A stretch of DNA of 64,000 nt from Anisus vortex (GCA_949126835.1 OX421492.1:44158498-44222497), one strand, 5' to 3'. Positions 36,501 to 46,805 are shown, counted from the first letter of the stretch. Made by a program: numbers and translations. The notes: generated from the sequence alone by a model not told the origin.

Positions 36501-39500
36501 CATTTACACAATACTGGAGGGAAAAGTAAGAGTTCTAGCATTTACACAATACTGGAGGGAAAAGTAAGAGTTCTAGCATTTACACAATACTGGAGTGAAA
36601 AGTAAGAGTTCTAGCATTTACACAATACTGTAGTGAAAAGTAAGAGTTATAGCATTTACACAATACTGGAGGGAAAAGTAAGAGTTCTAGCATTTACACA
36701 ATACTGGAGTGAAAAGTAAGAGTTATAGCATTTACACAATACTGTAGTGAAAAGTAAGAGTTATAGCATTTACACAATACTGGAGGGAAAAGTAAGAGTT
36801 ATAGCATTTACACAATACTGTAGTGAAAAGTAAGAGTTATAGCATTTACACAATACTGGAGGGAAAAGTAAGAGTTATAGCATTTACACAATACTGGAGG
36901 GAAAAGTAAGAGTTATAGCATTTACACAATACTGTAGGGAAAAGTAAGAGTTATAGCATTTACACAATACTGGAGGGAAAAGTAAGAGTTATAGCATTTA
37001 CACAATACTGTAGTGAAAAGTAAGAGTTATAGCATTTACACAATACTGGAGGGAAAAGTAAGAGTTCTAGCATTTACACAATACTGGAGGGAAAAGTAAG
37101 AGTTCTAGCATTTACACAATACTGGAGTGAAAAGTAAGAGTTCTAGCATTTACACAATACTGTAGTGAAAAGTAAGAGTTATAGCATTTACACAATACTG
37201 GAGGGAAAAGTAAGAGTTCTAGCATTTACACAATACTGGAGTGAAAAGTAAGAGTTATAGCATTTACACAATACTGTAGTGAAAAGTAAGAGTTATAGCA
37301 TTTACACAATACTGGAGGGAAAAGTAAGAGTTATAGCATTTACACAATACTGTAGTGAAAAGTAAGAGTTATAGCATTTACACAATACTGGAGGGAAAAG
37401 TAAGAGTTATAGCATTTACACAATACTGGAGGGAAAAGTAAGAGTTATAGCATTTACACAATACTGGAGGGAAAAGTAAGAGTTATAGCATTTACACAAT
37501 ACTGGAGGGAAAAGTAAGAGTTCTAGCATTTACACAATACTGGAGGGAAAAGTAAGAGTTATAGCATTTACACAATACTGTAGTGAAAAGTAAGAGTTAT
37601 AGCATTTACACAATACTGTAGGGAAAAGTAAGAGTTCTAGCATTTACACAATACTGTAGTGAAAAGTAAGAGTTATAGCATTTACACAATACTGTAGTGA
37701 AAAGTAAGAGTTCTAGCATTTACACAATACTGGAGGGAAAAGTAAGAGTTATAGCATTTACACAATACTGTAGTGAAAAGTAAGAGTTCTAGCATTTACA
37801 CAATACTGGAGGGAAAAGTGTTTTAGTATCAACTTATCTTCCATTCTTTTTCATTTGGAACTGTATTTTCATTGTTCTGTTTGTCCTTGAAGATGATGTT
37901 ACAGTATAAATCAAGTCTTCAAGATCTTATTGAACTTCTCAAGTTAGAGCCTAAAAATTGTGCAGCACAAAAAGAAATGGATTGTGTTAAAATGTTGTAC
38001 AAACAAGTAGGTTTAAATCTTTAGACGCTCCTTAAGTTGTACATTAGGTTAAAACCATTGTTGAACATGCAAAACAATTTGTTTTCTTTTTTAGGAGCTT
38101 GAAAAGCTTAAAGTCAGTAAATCTGCTGAACAAGAAACAAAAATTCGAAAAAGGCTTAAAATTGAAGAAGTTGATGATGAAGAAGAAGAACATAAACTAT
38201 GTCGAGGTAGGTTGTAGCAGGACCTAGAAATTAGGTATGTTGTAGCAGGTTGTAGCAGGACCTAGAAATGAGGAATGTTGTAGCAGGTTGTAGAGAAATA
38301 ACTTGAAGGCATGTTTATTGTTGTATTTTTCAGACAAGTCCAAATCTCAAGGTAAAGGAAGAATTGTGAAAAACTTCCAGCAACAATCTACTACCAAAAG
38401 TAAAGTTGATAAAAAACTATCAGCTCCTGTAGACAATAATCCATCTCCCACACCGCCCATTGCTTCACGTCTTATGAAAACTACACCTTATGAATTTTAT
38501 CAAGCTTGGAATTCACTCAAACCATCTCAAGGGACTCAACCTTATGCAGAAATATTACGTCAGGTGTTACCAGGGGACTTACCATCAGGTACATTTACTT
38601 GTGTTGTTGAATATTTTACCACACAAAAAGATTTTGATTGTGTATTTTTTGAATCTGTATTACTAGACAGAAGGCCCAGTTGAACTGTACTTTTAATTTT
38701 GTTGAATCTGTATTACTAGACAGAAGGCCCAGTTGTACTTTTAATTTTGTTGAATCTGTATTACTAGACAGAAGGCCCAGTTGTACTTTTAATTGTGTTG
38801 AATCTGTATTACTAGACAGAAGGCCCAGTTGAACTGTACGTTTAATTTTGTTGAATCTGTATTACTAGACAGAAGGCCCAGTTGAACTGTACTTTTAATT
38901 TTGTTGAATCTGTATTACTAGACAGAAGGCCCAGTTGAACTGTACTTTTAATTGTGTTGAATCTGTATTACTAGACAGAAGGCCCAGTTGAACTGTACTT
39001 TTAATTTTGTTGAATCTGTATTACTAGACAGAAGGCCCAGTTGAACTGTACTTTTAATTGTGTTGAATCTGTATTACTAGACAGAAGGCCTAGTTGAACT
39101 GTACTTTTAATTTTGTTGAGTCTGTATTACTAGACAGAAGGCCCAGTTGAACTGTACTTTTAATTTTGTTGAATCTGTATTACTAGACAGAAGGCCCAGT
39201 TGAACTGTACTTTTAATTTTGTTGAATCTGTATTACTAGACAGAAGGCCCAGTTGTACTTTTAATTGTGTTGAATCTGTATTACTAGACAGAAGGCCCAG
39301 TTGAACTGTACTTTTAATTGTGTTGAATCTGTATTACTAGACAGAAGGCCCAGTTGTACTTTTAATTGTGTTGAATCTGTATTACTAGACAGAAGGCCCA
39401 GTTGAACTGTACTTTTAATTGTGTTGAATCTGTATTACTAGACAGAAGGCCCAGTTGAACTGTACTTTTAATTGTGTTGAATCTGTATTACTAGACAGAA

Positions 39501-42500
39501 GGCCAAGTTGAACTGTACTTTTAATTGTGTTGAATCTGTATTACTAGACAGAAGGCCAAGTTGAACTGTACTTTTAATTGTGTTGAATCTGTATTACTAG
39601 ACAGAAGGCCCAGTTGTACTTTTAATTGTGTTGAATGTGTATTACTAGACAGAAGGCCCAGTTGTACTTTTAATTGTGTTGAATCTGTATTACTAGACAG
39701 AAGGCCCAGTTGTACTTTTAATTGTGTTGACTCTGTATTACTTGACAGAAGGCCCAGTTGTACCTTTAATTGTGTTGAATCTGTATTACTAGACAGAAGG
39801 CCCAGTTGTACTTTTAATTGTGTTGAATCTGTATTACTAGACAGAAGGCCCAGTTGAACTGTACTTTTAATTGTGTTGAATCTGTATTACTAGACAGAAG
39901 GCCCAGTTGTACTTTTAATTGTGTTGAATCTCTATTACTAGACAGAAGGCCCAGTTGAATTGTACTTTTAATTGTGTTGAATCTGTATTACTAGACAGAA
40001 GGCCAAGTTGAACTGTACTTTTAATTGTGTTGAATCTGTATTACTAGACAGAAGGTAGGGATTGGCCGGATATGATTTTTCACTATTTGCCGGATCCGGA
40101 TAGTAGTCTCCTAATATTTGCCGGATCCAATTCTGGATCCAGATATTTCAGGATGTCATTTTCACGAGTATGGGGGTGTACTTCAACAGTTTCTGATTAG
40201 AATTCAAAAGTATTTAATAAAGTATTTATTATTGAAGAGATTGAGAGTATCTGCAGTCTACAATGAAAGTCACAAATACTGTGTCAACTTCACCGATGGA
40301 CATGTTACAACTTACAATGATCGAACTTTAACGAAGTTCAACGAACTGTGTAGTCACTGTAGTGTAGTGTGTACCGAATGTGTAGTTTATTATACAGGAA
40401 GTTGTGATCTATTAAAACAATACTAAACATTGTTCTTTGGTTTCAGATGATTTTTTATCATATGCAATAAGTGAAATCTATATTTGTTATTAAATAATTG
40501 TTGTCGTTGTTTAAATTAATTGTTGTAGTATGTTATACGTCACTTCAGAATCTCGCTTATTCAGTATCTTTACCTACTTGACATATAAAATAACTACGTC
40601 AAGTAGGTAAAAATACTGAATAAGCAAGATTCAGAAGTGACGTATACTTTGCATGGATTTTAATAACTTCATGATGTATTTTTAATGTTTAATTTATTTT
40701 ATTTGATTTAAATTTATTCACAAAAAACTGTTTAGAAAAAAATTATTTATAATACTCAATAAGATTTAACACATGAGACAAGCAAAAGTGTTGTTTTAAA
40801 AATAGAAATGAACAACTGAAAAAAAAAAATTTCAATGCCATTTAAAGTTCAATTAAAAAAAACTAAGAAACAAAGTTTATTAAAATATTACAATGATATG
40901 ACTTATATCGTGTATAAGTAAAATGTTTCAATGTCAATAGTGAATATTAATTAAATTATGACATCATTTACTACTGTCAATGACAAGTAGCCTAAGTTAA
41001 AAGCGGTAGGCAAGACTCAGCCGGTTTGACTTGAGGCTTAGCCGTGTAACGTGTATGTTATTGTTATAAACTTTCAACTTTATGATATAAAGTTATCATG
41101 TTTTATTAAAGTTACACTTATTAAAATAATTTGTTACTTAAAATCCAAGTATTCATAGATAACTAAGATAAGCTATCAGAAAGTAAATTATTTTAATGAA
41201 ATGAATCAATCAAAATAAAATAGTTACCAGTTCATGTTTTGAACTTAGTGGTAAGTTGTAACAAGCTAGTACTAATTAGTACTTGTACTGTTTTACTTAA
41301 GTTTGTAGGTTGTAGTTTTTTTTTTTATTATGTTTATGACCTAGTTAGATGTATTGTTTATATATTTTATATTTCTTTATCTACTTTATACTACAGTATT
41401 ACTTTATTTGTATTTGAACTTTGAAGTAATTCTTTACTACCGTGATATTCGGATCCGGCAAAAATCCGGCGGTGGTATTTGGCTAATCCGGATAGTGCCA
41501 GAAATCCTGATATCCGGCCCGGATATCCGGCATGCCGGATATCCGGCCAATCCCTAACAGAAGGCCAAGTTGAACTTTTAATTGTGTTGAATCTGTATTA
41601 CTAGACAGAAGGCCCAGTTGTACTTTTAATTGTGTTGAATCTGTATTACTAGACAGAAGGCCAAGTTGAACTGTACTTTTAATTGTGTTGAATCTGTATT
41701 ACTAGACATAAGGCCAAGTTGAACTGTACTTTTAATTGTGTTGAATCTGTATTATTAGACAGAAGGCCCAGTTGAACTGTACTTAATTGTTTTGAATCTG
41801 TATTACTAGACAGAAGGCCCAGTTGAACTGTACTTTTAGTTGTGTTGAATCTGTATTACAAGAAAGAAGGCACAGTTGAACTGTACTTTTAGTTGTGTTG
41901 AATCTGTATTACTAGACAGACGGCCCAGTTGAACTGTACTTTTAATTGTGTTGAATTAGTATTACTAGACAGAAGGCCAAGTTGAACTGTACTTTTAATT
42001 GTGTTGAAACTGTATTACTAGACAGAAGGCCCAGTTGAACTGTACTTTTAGTTGTGTTGAATCTGTATTACTAGACAGAAGGCCCAGTTGAACTGTACTT
42101 TTAATTGTGTTGAATCTGTATTACTAGACAGAAGGCCCAGTTGAACTGTACTTTTAATTGTGTTGAATCTATATTACTAGACAGAAGGCCCAGTTGAACT
42201 TTTAATTGTGTTGAATCTGTATTACTAGACAGAAGGCGCAGTTGAACTTTTAATTGTGTTGAATCTGTATTACTAGACAGAAGGCCCAGTTGAACTGTAC
42301 TTTTAATTGTGTTGAATCTATATTACTAGACAGAAGGCCCAGTTGAACTTTTAATTGTGTTGAATCTGTATTACTAGACAGAAGGCCCAGTTAAACTTTT
42401 AATTGTGTTGAATCTGTATTACTAGACAGAAGGCCAAGTTGAACTTTTAATTGTGTTGAATCTGTATGACTAGACAGAAGGCTCAGTTGAACTGTACTTT

Positions 42501-45500
42501 TAATTGTGTTGAATCTATATTACTAGACAGAAGGCCCAGTTGTACTTTTAATTGTGTTGAATCTGTATTACTAGACAGAAGGCCCAGTTGTACTTTTAAT
42601 TGTGTTGATTCTGTATTACTAGACAGAAGGCTCAGTTGAACTGTACTTTAAATTGTGTTGAATCTGTATTACTAGACAGAAGGCCCAGTTGTACTTTTAA
42701 TTGTGTTGAATCTGTATTACTAGACAGAAGGCCCAGTTGTACTTTTAATTGTGTTGAATCTGTATTACTAGACAGAAGGCTCAGTTGAACTGTACTTTAA
42801 ATTGTGTTGAATCTGTATTACTAGACAGAAGGCTCAGTTGAACTGTACTTTAAATTGTGTTAAATCTGTATTACTAGGCAGAAGGCCCAGTTGAACTGTA
42901 CTTTTAATTTTGTTGAATCTGTATTACTAGGCAGAAGACCCAGTTGAACTGTACTTTTAATTGTGTTGAATCTGTATTACTAGACAGAAGGCAGAGTTGA
43001 ACTGTACTTTTAATTGTGTTGAATCTGTATTACTAGACAGAAGGCCCAGTTGAACTGTACTTTTAATTGTGTTGAATCTGTATTACTAGACAGAAGGCCT
43101 AGTTGAACTGTACTTTTAATTGTGTTGAAACTGTATTACTAGACAGAAGGCCCAGTTGTACTTTTAATTGTGTTGAATCTGTATTACTAGACAGAAGGCC
43201 TAGTTGAACTGTACTTTTAATTGTGTTGAAACTGTATTACTAGACAGAAGGCCCAGTTGTACTTTTAATTGTGTTGAATCTGTATTACTAGACAGAAGGC
43301 CCAGTTGAACTGTACTTTAAATTGTGTTGAAACTGTATTACTAGACAGAAGGCCCAGTTGAACTGTACTTTTAATTGTGTTGAATCTGTATTACTAGACA
43401 GAAGGCCCAGTTGTACTTTTAATTGTGTTGAATCTGTATTACTAGACAGAAGGCCCAGTTGTACTTTTAATTGTGTTGAATCTGTATTACTAGACAGAAG
43501 GCCCAGTTGAACTTTAAATTGTGTTGAAATATTTCTTTTTATTTCAGTCATTAGTAATAAGCTGGATGGACAAATGTTACAGATTATTGTCCGTTGTGTT
43601 CATGAAGAAATGGTAGCTAAAGGTATGGACTTTATCTTTTATTTTGCTGTACAAATATTAAAGTGTTGTTTATTTCTTCATAAATATATTGGTTCTAAAC
43701 TTTTACTATAGCTAAGCTATTAAAATCTTCTGTTCTAATTTGGATACTTCTGTCTCTAGGTGAGGTAGATGTTGGCTTCCAATTCTTGTACAATTTATGT
43801 AAAGTTCCACGTTTCTCTACTGTATCAATGTTTATGAGCAGCAAGGAAAAGAAAGGTAACACTCCAGCTACAATAGAAAAATAAAGAACAAAGGCTGGGT
43901 TAAGTAAAAAGTTTCTATTCATTTATGGCAGGTTCATTTGGATAATGAAGTACCTTACAGGTGCATTGGCATAGTGAAGTACCATATAGGTTCATTGGGA
44001 TAGTAAAGTACCACATAGGTTCAATGGGATAGTGAAGTACCATATAGGTTCATTGGCATAGTGAAGTACCTTACAGGTTCATTGGGATAGTGAAGTACCA
44101 CATAGGTTCAATGGGATAGTGAAGTACCTTACAGGTTCATTGGCATAGTGAAGTACCTTACAGGTTCATTTGCATAGTGAAGCACCTTATAGGTTCATTG
44201 GGATAGTGAAGTACCACATAGGTTCAATGGGATAGTGAAGTACCATATAGGTTCATTGGGATAATAAAGTACCTTACAGGTTCATTGGGATAGTGAAGTA
44301 CCACATAGGTTCAATGGGATAGTGAAGTACCATATAGGTTCATTGGGATAGTGAAGTACCACATAGGTTCAATGGGATAGTGAAGTACCTTACAGGTTCA
44401 TTGGCATAGTGAAGTACCTTACAGGTTCATTTGCATAGTGAAGTACCTTACAGGTTCATTGGGATAGTGAAGTACCACATAGGTTCAATGGGATAGTGAA
44501 GTACCATATAGGTTCATTGGGATAGTAAAGTACCTTACAGGTTCATTGGGATAGTGAAGTACCACATAGGTTCAATGGGATAGTGAAGTACCATATAGGT
44601 TCATTGAGATAGTGAAGTACCACATAGGTTCAATGGGATAGTGAAGTACCATATAGGTTCATTGGGATAGTGAAGTAACTTACAGGATCATTGGGATAGT
44701 GAAGTACCATATAGGTTCATTGGGATAGTGAAGTACCTTACAGGTTCATTGGGATAGTGAAGTACCATATAGGTTCATTTGCATAGTGAAGTACCATATA
44801 TGTTTGTTGGGATAGTGAAGTACCTTACAGGTTCATTGGGTTAGTGAAGTACCATATAGGTTCATTGGGATAGTGAAGTACCTTACAGGTTCATTGGGAT
44901 AGTGAAGTACCATATAGGTTCATTGGCATAGTGAAGTACCACATAGGTTCATTGGGATAGTGAAGTACCTTACAAGTTCATTGGGATAGTTAAGTACCAT
45001 ATAGGTTCATTGACATAGTGAAGTATCACATAGGTTCATTGGGTTAGAGAAGTACCTTACAGATTCATTGGGATAGTGAAGTACCTTACAGATTCATTGG
45101 GATAGTGAAGTACCTTACAGATTCATTGGGATAGTGAAGTACCTTACAGATTCATTGGGTTAGAGAAGTACCTAACAGGTTCATTGGGATAGTTAAGTAC
45201 CTTACAGGTTCATTGGGATAGTGAAGTACCATATAGGTTCATTGGCATAGTGAAGTACCATATAGGTTCATTGGCATAGTGAAGTACCATATGGGTTCAT
45301 TGAAAAAGTGAAGTACCATATTGGTTCATTAGGATAGTAAAGTACCATATAGGTTCATTGGCATAGTGATGTATTAAAATGTTTTATTGGACTAGTGAAG
45401 TACTATATATGTTCATTGGTTTAGTGAAGTATTAATTAAATAGGTTCATTGTCAAAGTGAAGTATTAAAAAAGTTCATTTTCATAGTAAATTACTATATA

Positions 45501-46805
45501 GGTTAGTGAAATAGCAGACAAAGCCCAGCCATTTTTATTTTCCCTAAACTAAGCCTAGGTAACTCATCAGACCTGGGCAGACTCAGGGACACCTTCTGGT
45601 CTGTGTGGGCAGACTCAAGGACACCTTCTGGTCTGTGTGGGTAGACTCATGGACACCTTCTGGTCTGTGTGGGTAGACTCATGGACACCTTCTGGTCTGT
45701 GTGGGTAGACTCATGGACACCTTCTAGTGTGTGTGGGTAGACTCATGGACACCTTCTGGTCTGTGCGGGTAGACTCATGGACACCTTCTGGTCTGTGTGG
45801 GTAGACTCATGGACACCTTCTGGTCTGTGTGGGTAGACTCTTAGACACCTTCTGGTCTGTGTGGGTAGACTCAGGGACACCTTCTGGTCTGTGTGGGCAG
45901 ACTCAGGGACACCTTCTGGTCTGTGTGGGTAGACTCAGGAACACCTTCTGGTCTGTGTGGGTAGACTCAGGGACACCTTCTGGTCTGTGTGGGTAGACTC
46001 AGGGACACCTTCTGGTCTGTGTGGGCAGACTCAGGGACACCTTCTGGTCTGTGTGGGTAGACTCAGGGACACCTTCTGGTCTGTGTGGGTAGACTCAGGG
46101 ACACCTTCTGGTCTGTGTGGGTAGACTCAGGGACACCTTCTGGTCTGTGTGGGCAGACTCAGGGACACCTTCTGGTCTGTGTGGGTAGACTCAGGGACAC
46201 CTTCTGGTCTGTGTGGGTAGACTCATGGACACCTTCTGGTCTGTGTGGGTAGACTCATGGACACCTTCTGGTCTGTGTGGGCAGACTCAGGGACACCTTC
46301 TGGTCTGTGTGGGCAGACTCAGGGACACCTTCTGGTCTGTGTGGGTAGACTCATGGACACCTTCTGGTCTGTGTGGGCAGACTCAGGGACACCTTCTGGT
46401 CTGTGTGGGTAGACTCATGGACACCTTCTGGTCTGTGGGTAGACTCAGGGACACCTTCTGGTCTGTGTGGGTAGACTTAGGGACACCTTCTGGTCTGTGT
46501 GGGTAGACTCATGGACACCTTCTGGTCTGTGTGGGTAGACTCATGGACACCTTCTGGTCTGTGTGGGTAGACTCATGGACACACTCTTATCTGTTTGGGT
46601 AGACTCGGGGAAACCCTCTTGTCTGTGTGGGTAGAACAGTTGTCTTGATTTACTAGAATAGTTGTTTTGATTGAGTTTCAAAGTTGGATGTATTTCTTTT
46701 ATTTCAGAAGTTTCAACAGTATTGGATATTTTATGCCAGTCTGTATCCAGCAAGTATACTTTAGCTGACATAGTTCGACTGAAAAAAGAATATTCTGTGA
46801 AATAG
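18583..46805 (+). CDS. SPAG1: SPAG1, TPR/RPAP3-C dynein-arm assembly factor; 23 coding exons
   Basis: SPAG1 is a cytosolic HSP70/HSP90 co-chaperone acting with R2TP-like complexes (RUVBL1/2, PIH proteins) to preassemble axonemal dynein arms; human loss causes primary ciliary dyskinesia. Exons: 18583-18716, 19193-19267, 19493-19577, 19878-20009, 20129-20193, 23623-23720, 23968-24026, 24893-24992, 25217-25294, 25438-25544, 26724-27405, 29754-29925, 31682-31762, 31976-32103, 32226-32377, 35131-35238, 35980-36069, 37893-38006, 38095-38206, 38334-38588, 43548-43622, 43760-43855, 46708-46805. They total 3096 nt, in frame throughout (1031 residues; human about 926). Order: N-terminal SPAG1 block (IPLSHLEFSYI, DLPAVR-like, PRDYKEWDKFDV), TPR module 1 (about 210-311), acidic linker with an 18-residue repeat (about 380-445), TPR 2 (about 505-625), TPR 3 (about 705-820), charged linker, RPAP3-C domain (about 905-1031, YEFYQAWNSLK ... 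LADIVRLKKEY). Start is the first ATG in frame with the conserved N-terminus. Confidence 0.96.
20210..20615. repeat. About 21-25-bp tandem repeat, SPAG1 intron 5
   Basis: Irregular units of atgatcacacatagtcatgca, some with an inserted gatt, about 18-20 copies. The unit contains a tgatca palindrome. It begins about 17 bp after the exon 5 donor but does not include that donor. Confidence 0.93.
20871..23235. mobile_element. Interspersed repeat, copy 1 (SPAG1 intron 5)
   Basis: A roughly 2-kb unit closely similar along its whole length to 27427-29611. Ends are cctcctgaaat-rich; the intact copy shows terminal inverted repeats beginning cagggttcc (left) and its complement ggaaccctg (right), the left end here being diverged to cagaattcc. 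It contains no coding capacity I can recognise, so it is a non-autonomous DNA element, possibly hAT-like. A separate hAT element is nested at 21891-22241. Target duplication not resolved. Confidence 0.8.
21891..22241. mobile_element. Nested 351-bp non-autonomous hAT element
   Basis: Terminal inverted repeats caggggtcggaaacc and the complement of ggttcctgacccctg. It is flanked by the perfect 8-bp duplication cactatag at 21883-21890 and 22242-22249. The sister element at about 28460 lacks this insertion, giving an empty-site control. Confidence 0.93.
24024..24600. repeat. 58-bp repeat seeded on the SPAG1 exon 7 splice donor, 10 copies
   Basis: The first unit starts in the last codon of exon 7 (GAG|gtaaagttcaaatg). 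Each further unit again reads ttgag|gtaaagttcaaatg, so a usable 5' splice site recurs every 58 bp from 24026. Copies are almost identical (tagg/tatg variants). If a later donor were used, the reading frame would stop at the TGA in aattgaggt within the first unit. Confidence 0.94.
25542..26668. repeat. 57-bp repeat seeded on the SPAG1 exon 10 splice donor, about 20 copies
   Basis: Exon 10 ends GCAAAG|gtaaatgaaataaata. Every unit begins aaag|gtaaatgaaataaa (two have aaaagtaaat), so exon end plus donor are repeated about 20 times. The minus-strand 385-residue open frame across it is a by-product of a 57-bp (19-codon) period. Read through in frame after exon 10, the unit stops at its ctttag. Confidence 0.95.
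26926..27125 (+). repeat. 54-bp in-frame coding tandem repeat in SPAG1 exon 11
   Basis: Four units of 18 codons encoding VQSSCETAANPQCKPSVE and variants (third unit CKTDANPQC, fourth FKTDATLHC). The repeat keeps the SPAG1 reading frame and lies in the disordered linker between TPR modules 1 and 2. Divergence rises toward the last unit. It adds about 70 residues and partly explains why this protein exceeds the usual SPAG1 length. Confidence 0.9.
27427..29611. mobile_element. Interspersed repeat, copy 2 (SPAG1 intron 11)
   Basis: A 2185-bp element with terminal inverted repeats cagggttcc ... ggaaccctg and sub-terminal cctcctgaaat repeats at both ends. It is homologous throughout to 20871-23235, in the same orientation. 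No open frame of note. It lies 22 bp after the exon 11 donor. A 182-bp hAT MITE is nested at 28646-28827. Confidence 0.82.
28646..28827. mobile_element. Nested 182-bp hAT-type MITE
   Basis: Ends cagtgccgttgtaaggg and, in complement, cagtgacatagctaggg. It is flanked by the perfect 8-bp duplication ttgaaacc at 28638-28645 and 28828-28835. The sister element near 22390 lacks it, confirming the boundaries. The GC-rich, C/G-tract interior contrasts with the host element. Confidence 0.9.
29917..30502. repeat. About 56-bp repeat seeded on the SPAG1 exon 12 splice donor
   Basis: Exon 12 ends tctagaaaa|gtaaagtccctttag; each unit repeats cctagaaaa|gtaatgtccctttag, about 10 copies, more diverged than the neighbouring arrays. 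The array is interrupted at 30503-31473 by a transposon and resumes to about 31640. Confidence 0.92.
30503..31473. mobile_element. 971-bp DNA element with 14-bp inverted ends, inserted in a minisatellite
   Basis: Starts cagacctgccaagt and ends acttggcaggtctg, an exact 14-bp inverted repeat. The flanking minisatellite continues on both sides. Flanks ccattta / ccatata suggest an imperfect target duplication. No transposase frame is visible. The ends look hAT-like, but the class is uncertain. Confidence 0.75.
31474..31640. repeat. Distal part of the exon 12 donor array
   Basis: Two to three further diverged copies of the about 56-bp unit (cctagaaaagtattgtccct and so on), separated from the main array by the element at 30503-31473. 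It ends shortly before the exon 13 acceptor. Confidence 0.85.
32840..33013 (+). mobile_element. tRNA-derived SINE
   Basis: A tRNA-like head contains gatacggtaacgagcag (A-box region) and a perfect B-box, ggttcgaatcc, at about 32897-32907. A conserved-looking body follows (gtgtccctgagtctaccc, gggtacctgacattagttgg, aaagtaaaggcggctgggc), which resembles the central domain of SINEs I know from molluscs and other invertebrates. The family name is not certain. It lies in SPAG1 intron 15, sense orientation; its tail is expanded into the 79-bp array that follows. Confidence 0.75.
33014..33340. repeat. 79-bp tandem repeat of the SINE tail, 4 copies
   Basis: Units start ttgtgctggccccacatccc at 33014, 33093, 33172 and 33251, spaced exactly 79 bp, and end atgatcagttta. 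The unit is the 3' part of the preceding SINE, so the expansion happened after the SINE inserted. Confidence 0.93.
33360..34893. repeat. 43-bp minisatellite, about 36 copies, SPAG1 intron 15
   Basis: Unit catgtgacataactctgaca then aaacccaaggtaaaactaaatat. Two interspersed variants differ at aaact/aaatt. Two copies near 34295 and 34710 share the same internal deletion (cccaataaatat), indicating a larger duplicated block. Confidence 0.96.
35233..35560. repeat. 58-bp repeat seeded on the SPAG1 exon 16 splice donor, 6 copies
   Basis: Exon 16 ends tgaacaaa|gtaagtctttgtagc; later copies read ttaaacaga|gtaagtctttgtagc. The consensus donor GTAAGT is therefore present six times within 330 bp. Confidence 0.93.
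36068..37820. repeat. 38-bp repeat seeded on the SPAG1 exon 17 splice donor, about 46 copies
   Basis: Exon 17 ends gcacataaa|gtaagagttatagc; every unit repeats aaaa|gtaagagttatagcat with two marker positions (ttat/ttct and gtagtgaa/gagggaaa). A block of 14 units (532 bp) near 36470-36930 is repeated in the same order at about 37002-37460, so the array has higher-order structure. About 46 donor-like GTAAGA sites lie in 1.75 kb. Confidence 0.95.
38203..38292. repeat. Short partial duplication of the SPAG1 exon 19 donor region
   Basis: Exon 19 ends cgag|gtaggttgtagcagg. The downstream intron repeats aggtatgttgtagcagg and aggaatgttgtagcagg, with gacctagaaat between, two to three copies. It looks like an early stage of the same junction-based amplification. 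Confidence 0.75.
38586..40055. repeat. 48/53-bp minisatellite at the SPAG1 exon 20 donor, left block
   Basis: The unit (ttttaattgtgttgaatctg tattactagacagaaggccc ag) occurs in 53-bp and 48-bp forms that differ by five bases (ttgaactgtac versus ttgtac). The start resembles the exon 20 junction, atcag|gtacatttacttgtgttg, suggesting descent from it, but the units have lost GT directly after CAG. The block is interrupted by the element at 40056-41556. Confidence 0.93.
40056..41556. mobile_element. 1501-bp non-autonomous hAT-type element inside the minisatellite
   Basis: Starts tagggattggccggatat and ends with its exact 18-bp complement. Flanked by acagaagg at 40048-40055 and 41557-41564; because acagaagg is part of the host repeat this duplication is supported by the repeat phase (the interrupted unit resumes with those 8 bp repeated). 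Sub-terminal ccggat/atccgg motifs are dense at both ends. It has no recognisable transposase. It contains a long palindrome at 40534-40646. Confidence 0.88.
40534..40646. repeat. 113-bp inverted repeat (hairpin) inside the hAT-type element
   Basis: Left arm tatacgtcacttcagaatct ... cctacttgac and right arm gtcaagtaggt ... agaagtgacgtata pair over about 48 bp each, with a 14-17-bp AT-rich loop and only a few mismatches. It could be a nested foldback element, or a structure belonging to the host element. Confidence 0.85.
41565..43530. repeat. 48/53-bp minisatellite, right block (to SPAG1 exon 21)
   Basis: Continuation of the array at 38586-40055, about 39 copies, somewhat more diverged (caaag, gcgca, ggctc and aaattg variants). 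It ends about 17 bp before the exon 21 acceptor tract. Together the two blocks hold about 68 copies. SPAG1 intron 20 therefore consists almost wholly of repeat plus one transposon. Confidence 0.95.
43925..45510. repeat. 29-bp minisatellite, about 54 copies, SPAG1 intron 22
   Basis: Unit ggttcattgggatagtgaag taccatata, with variants ccacata, ccttaca, gcatag and caatgg arranged in repeated multi-unit blocks. Divergence increases toward the right end (45300-45500). Confidence 0.95.
45580..46640. repeat. 32-bp minisatellite, about 32 copies, SPAG1 intron 22
   Basis: Unit ggtagactcagggacacctt ctggtctgtgtg, GC-richer than its surroundings, with cagg/catgg and gtaga/gcaga variants. It is unrelated in sequence to the 29-bp array immediately before it, so two minisatellites share one intron. 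It ends about 70 bp before the last SPAG1 exon. Confidence 0.95.

Noticed and set aside
39561..39857. 98-residue open frame repeating CTFNCVESVLLDRRPS
   Set aside because: 48-bp copies of the intron 20 array, which are by chance open in one frame.
40118..40426. 102-residue open frame in the hAT-type element
   Set aside because: No resemblance to hAT transposase motifs and no zinc finger; probably chance.
46213..46506. 97-residue open frame with repeated DTFWSVWVDS
   Set aside because: 32-bp minisatellite inside SPAG1 intron 22.
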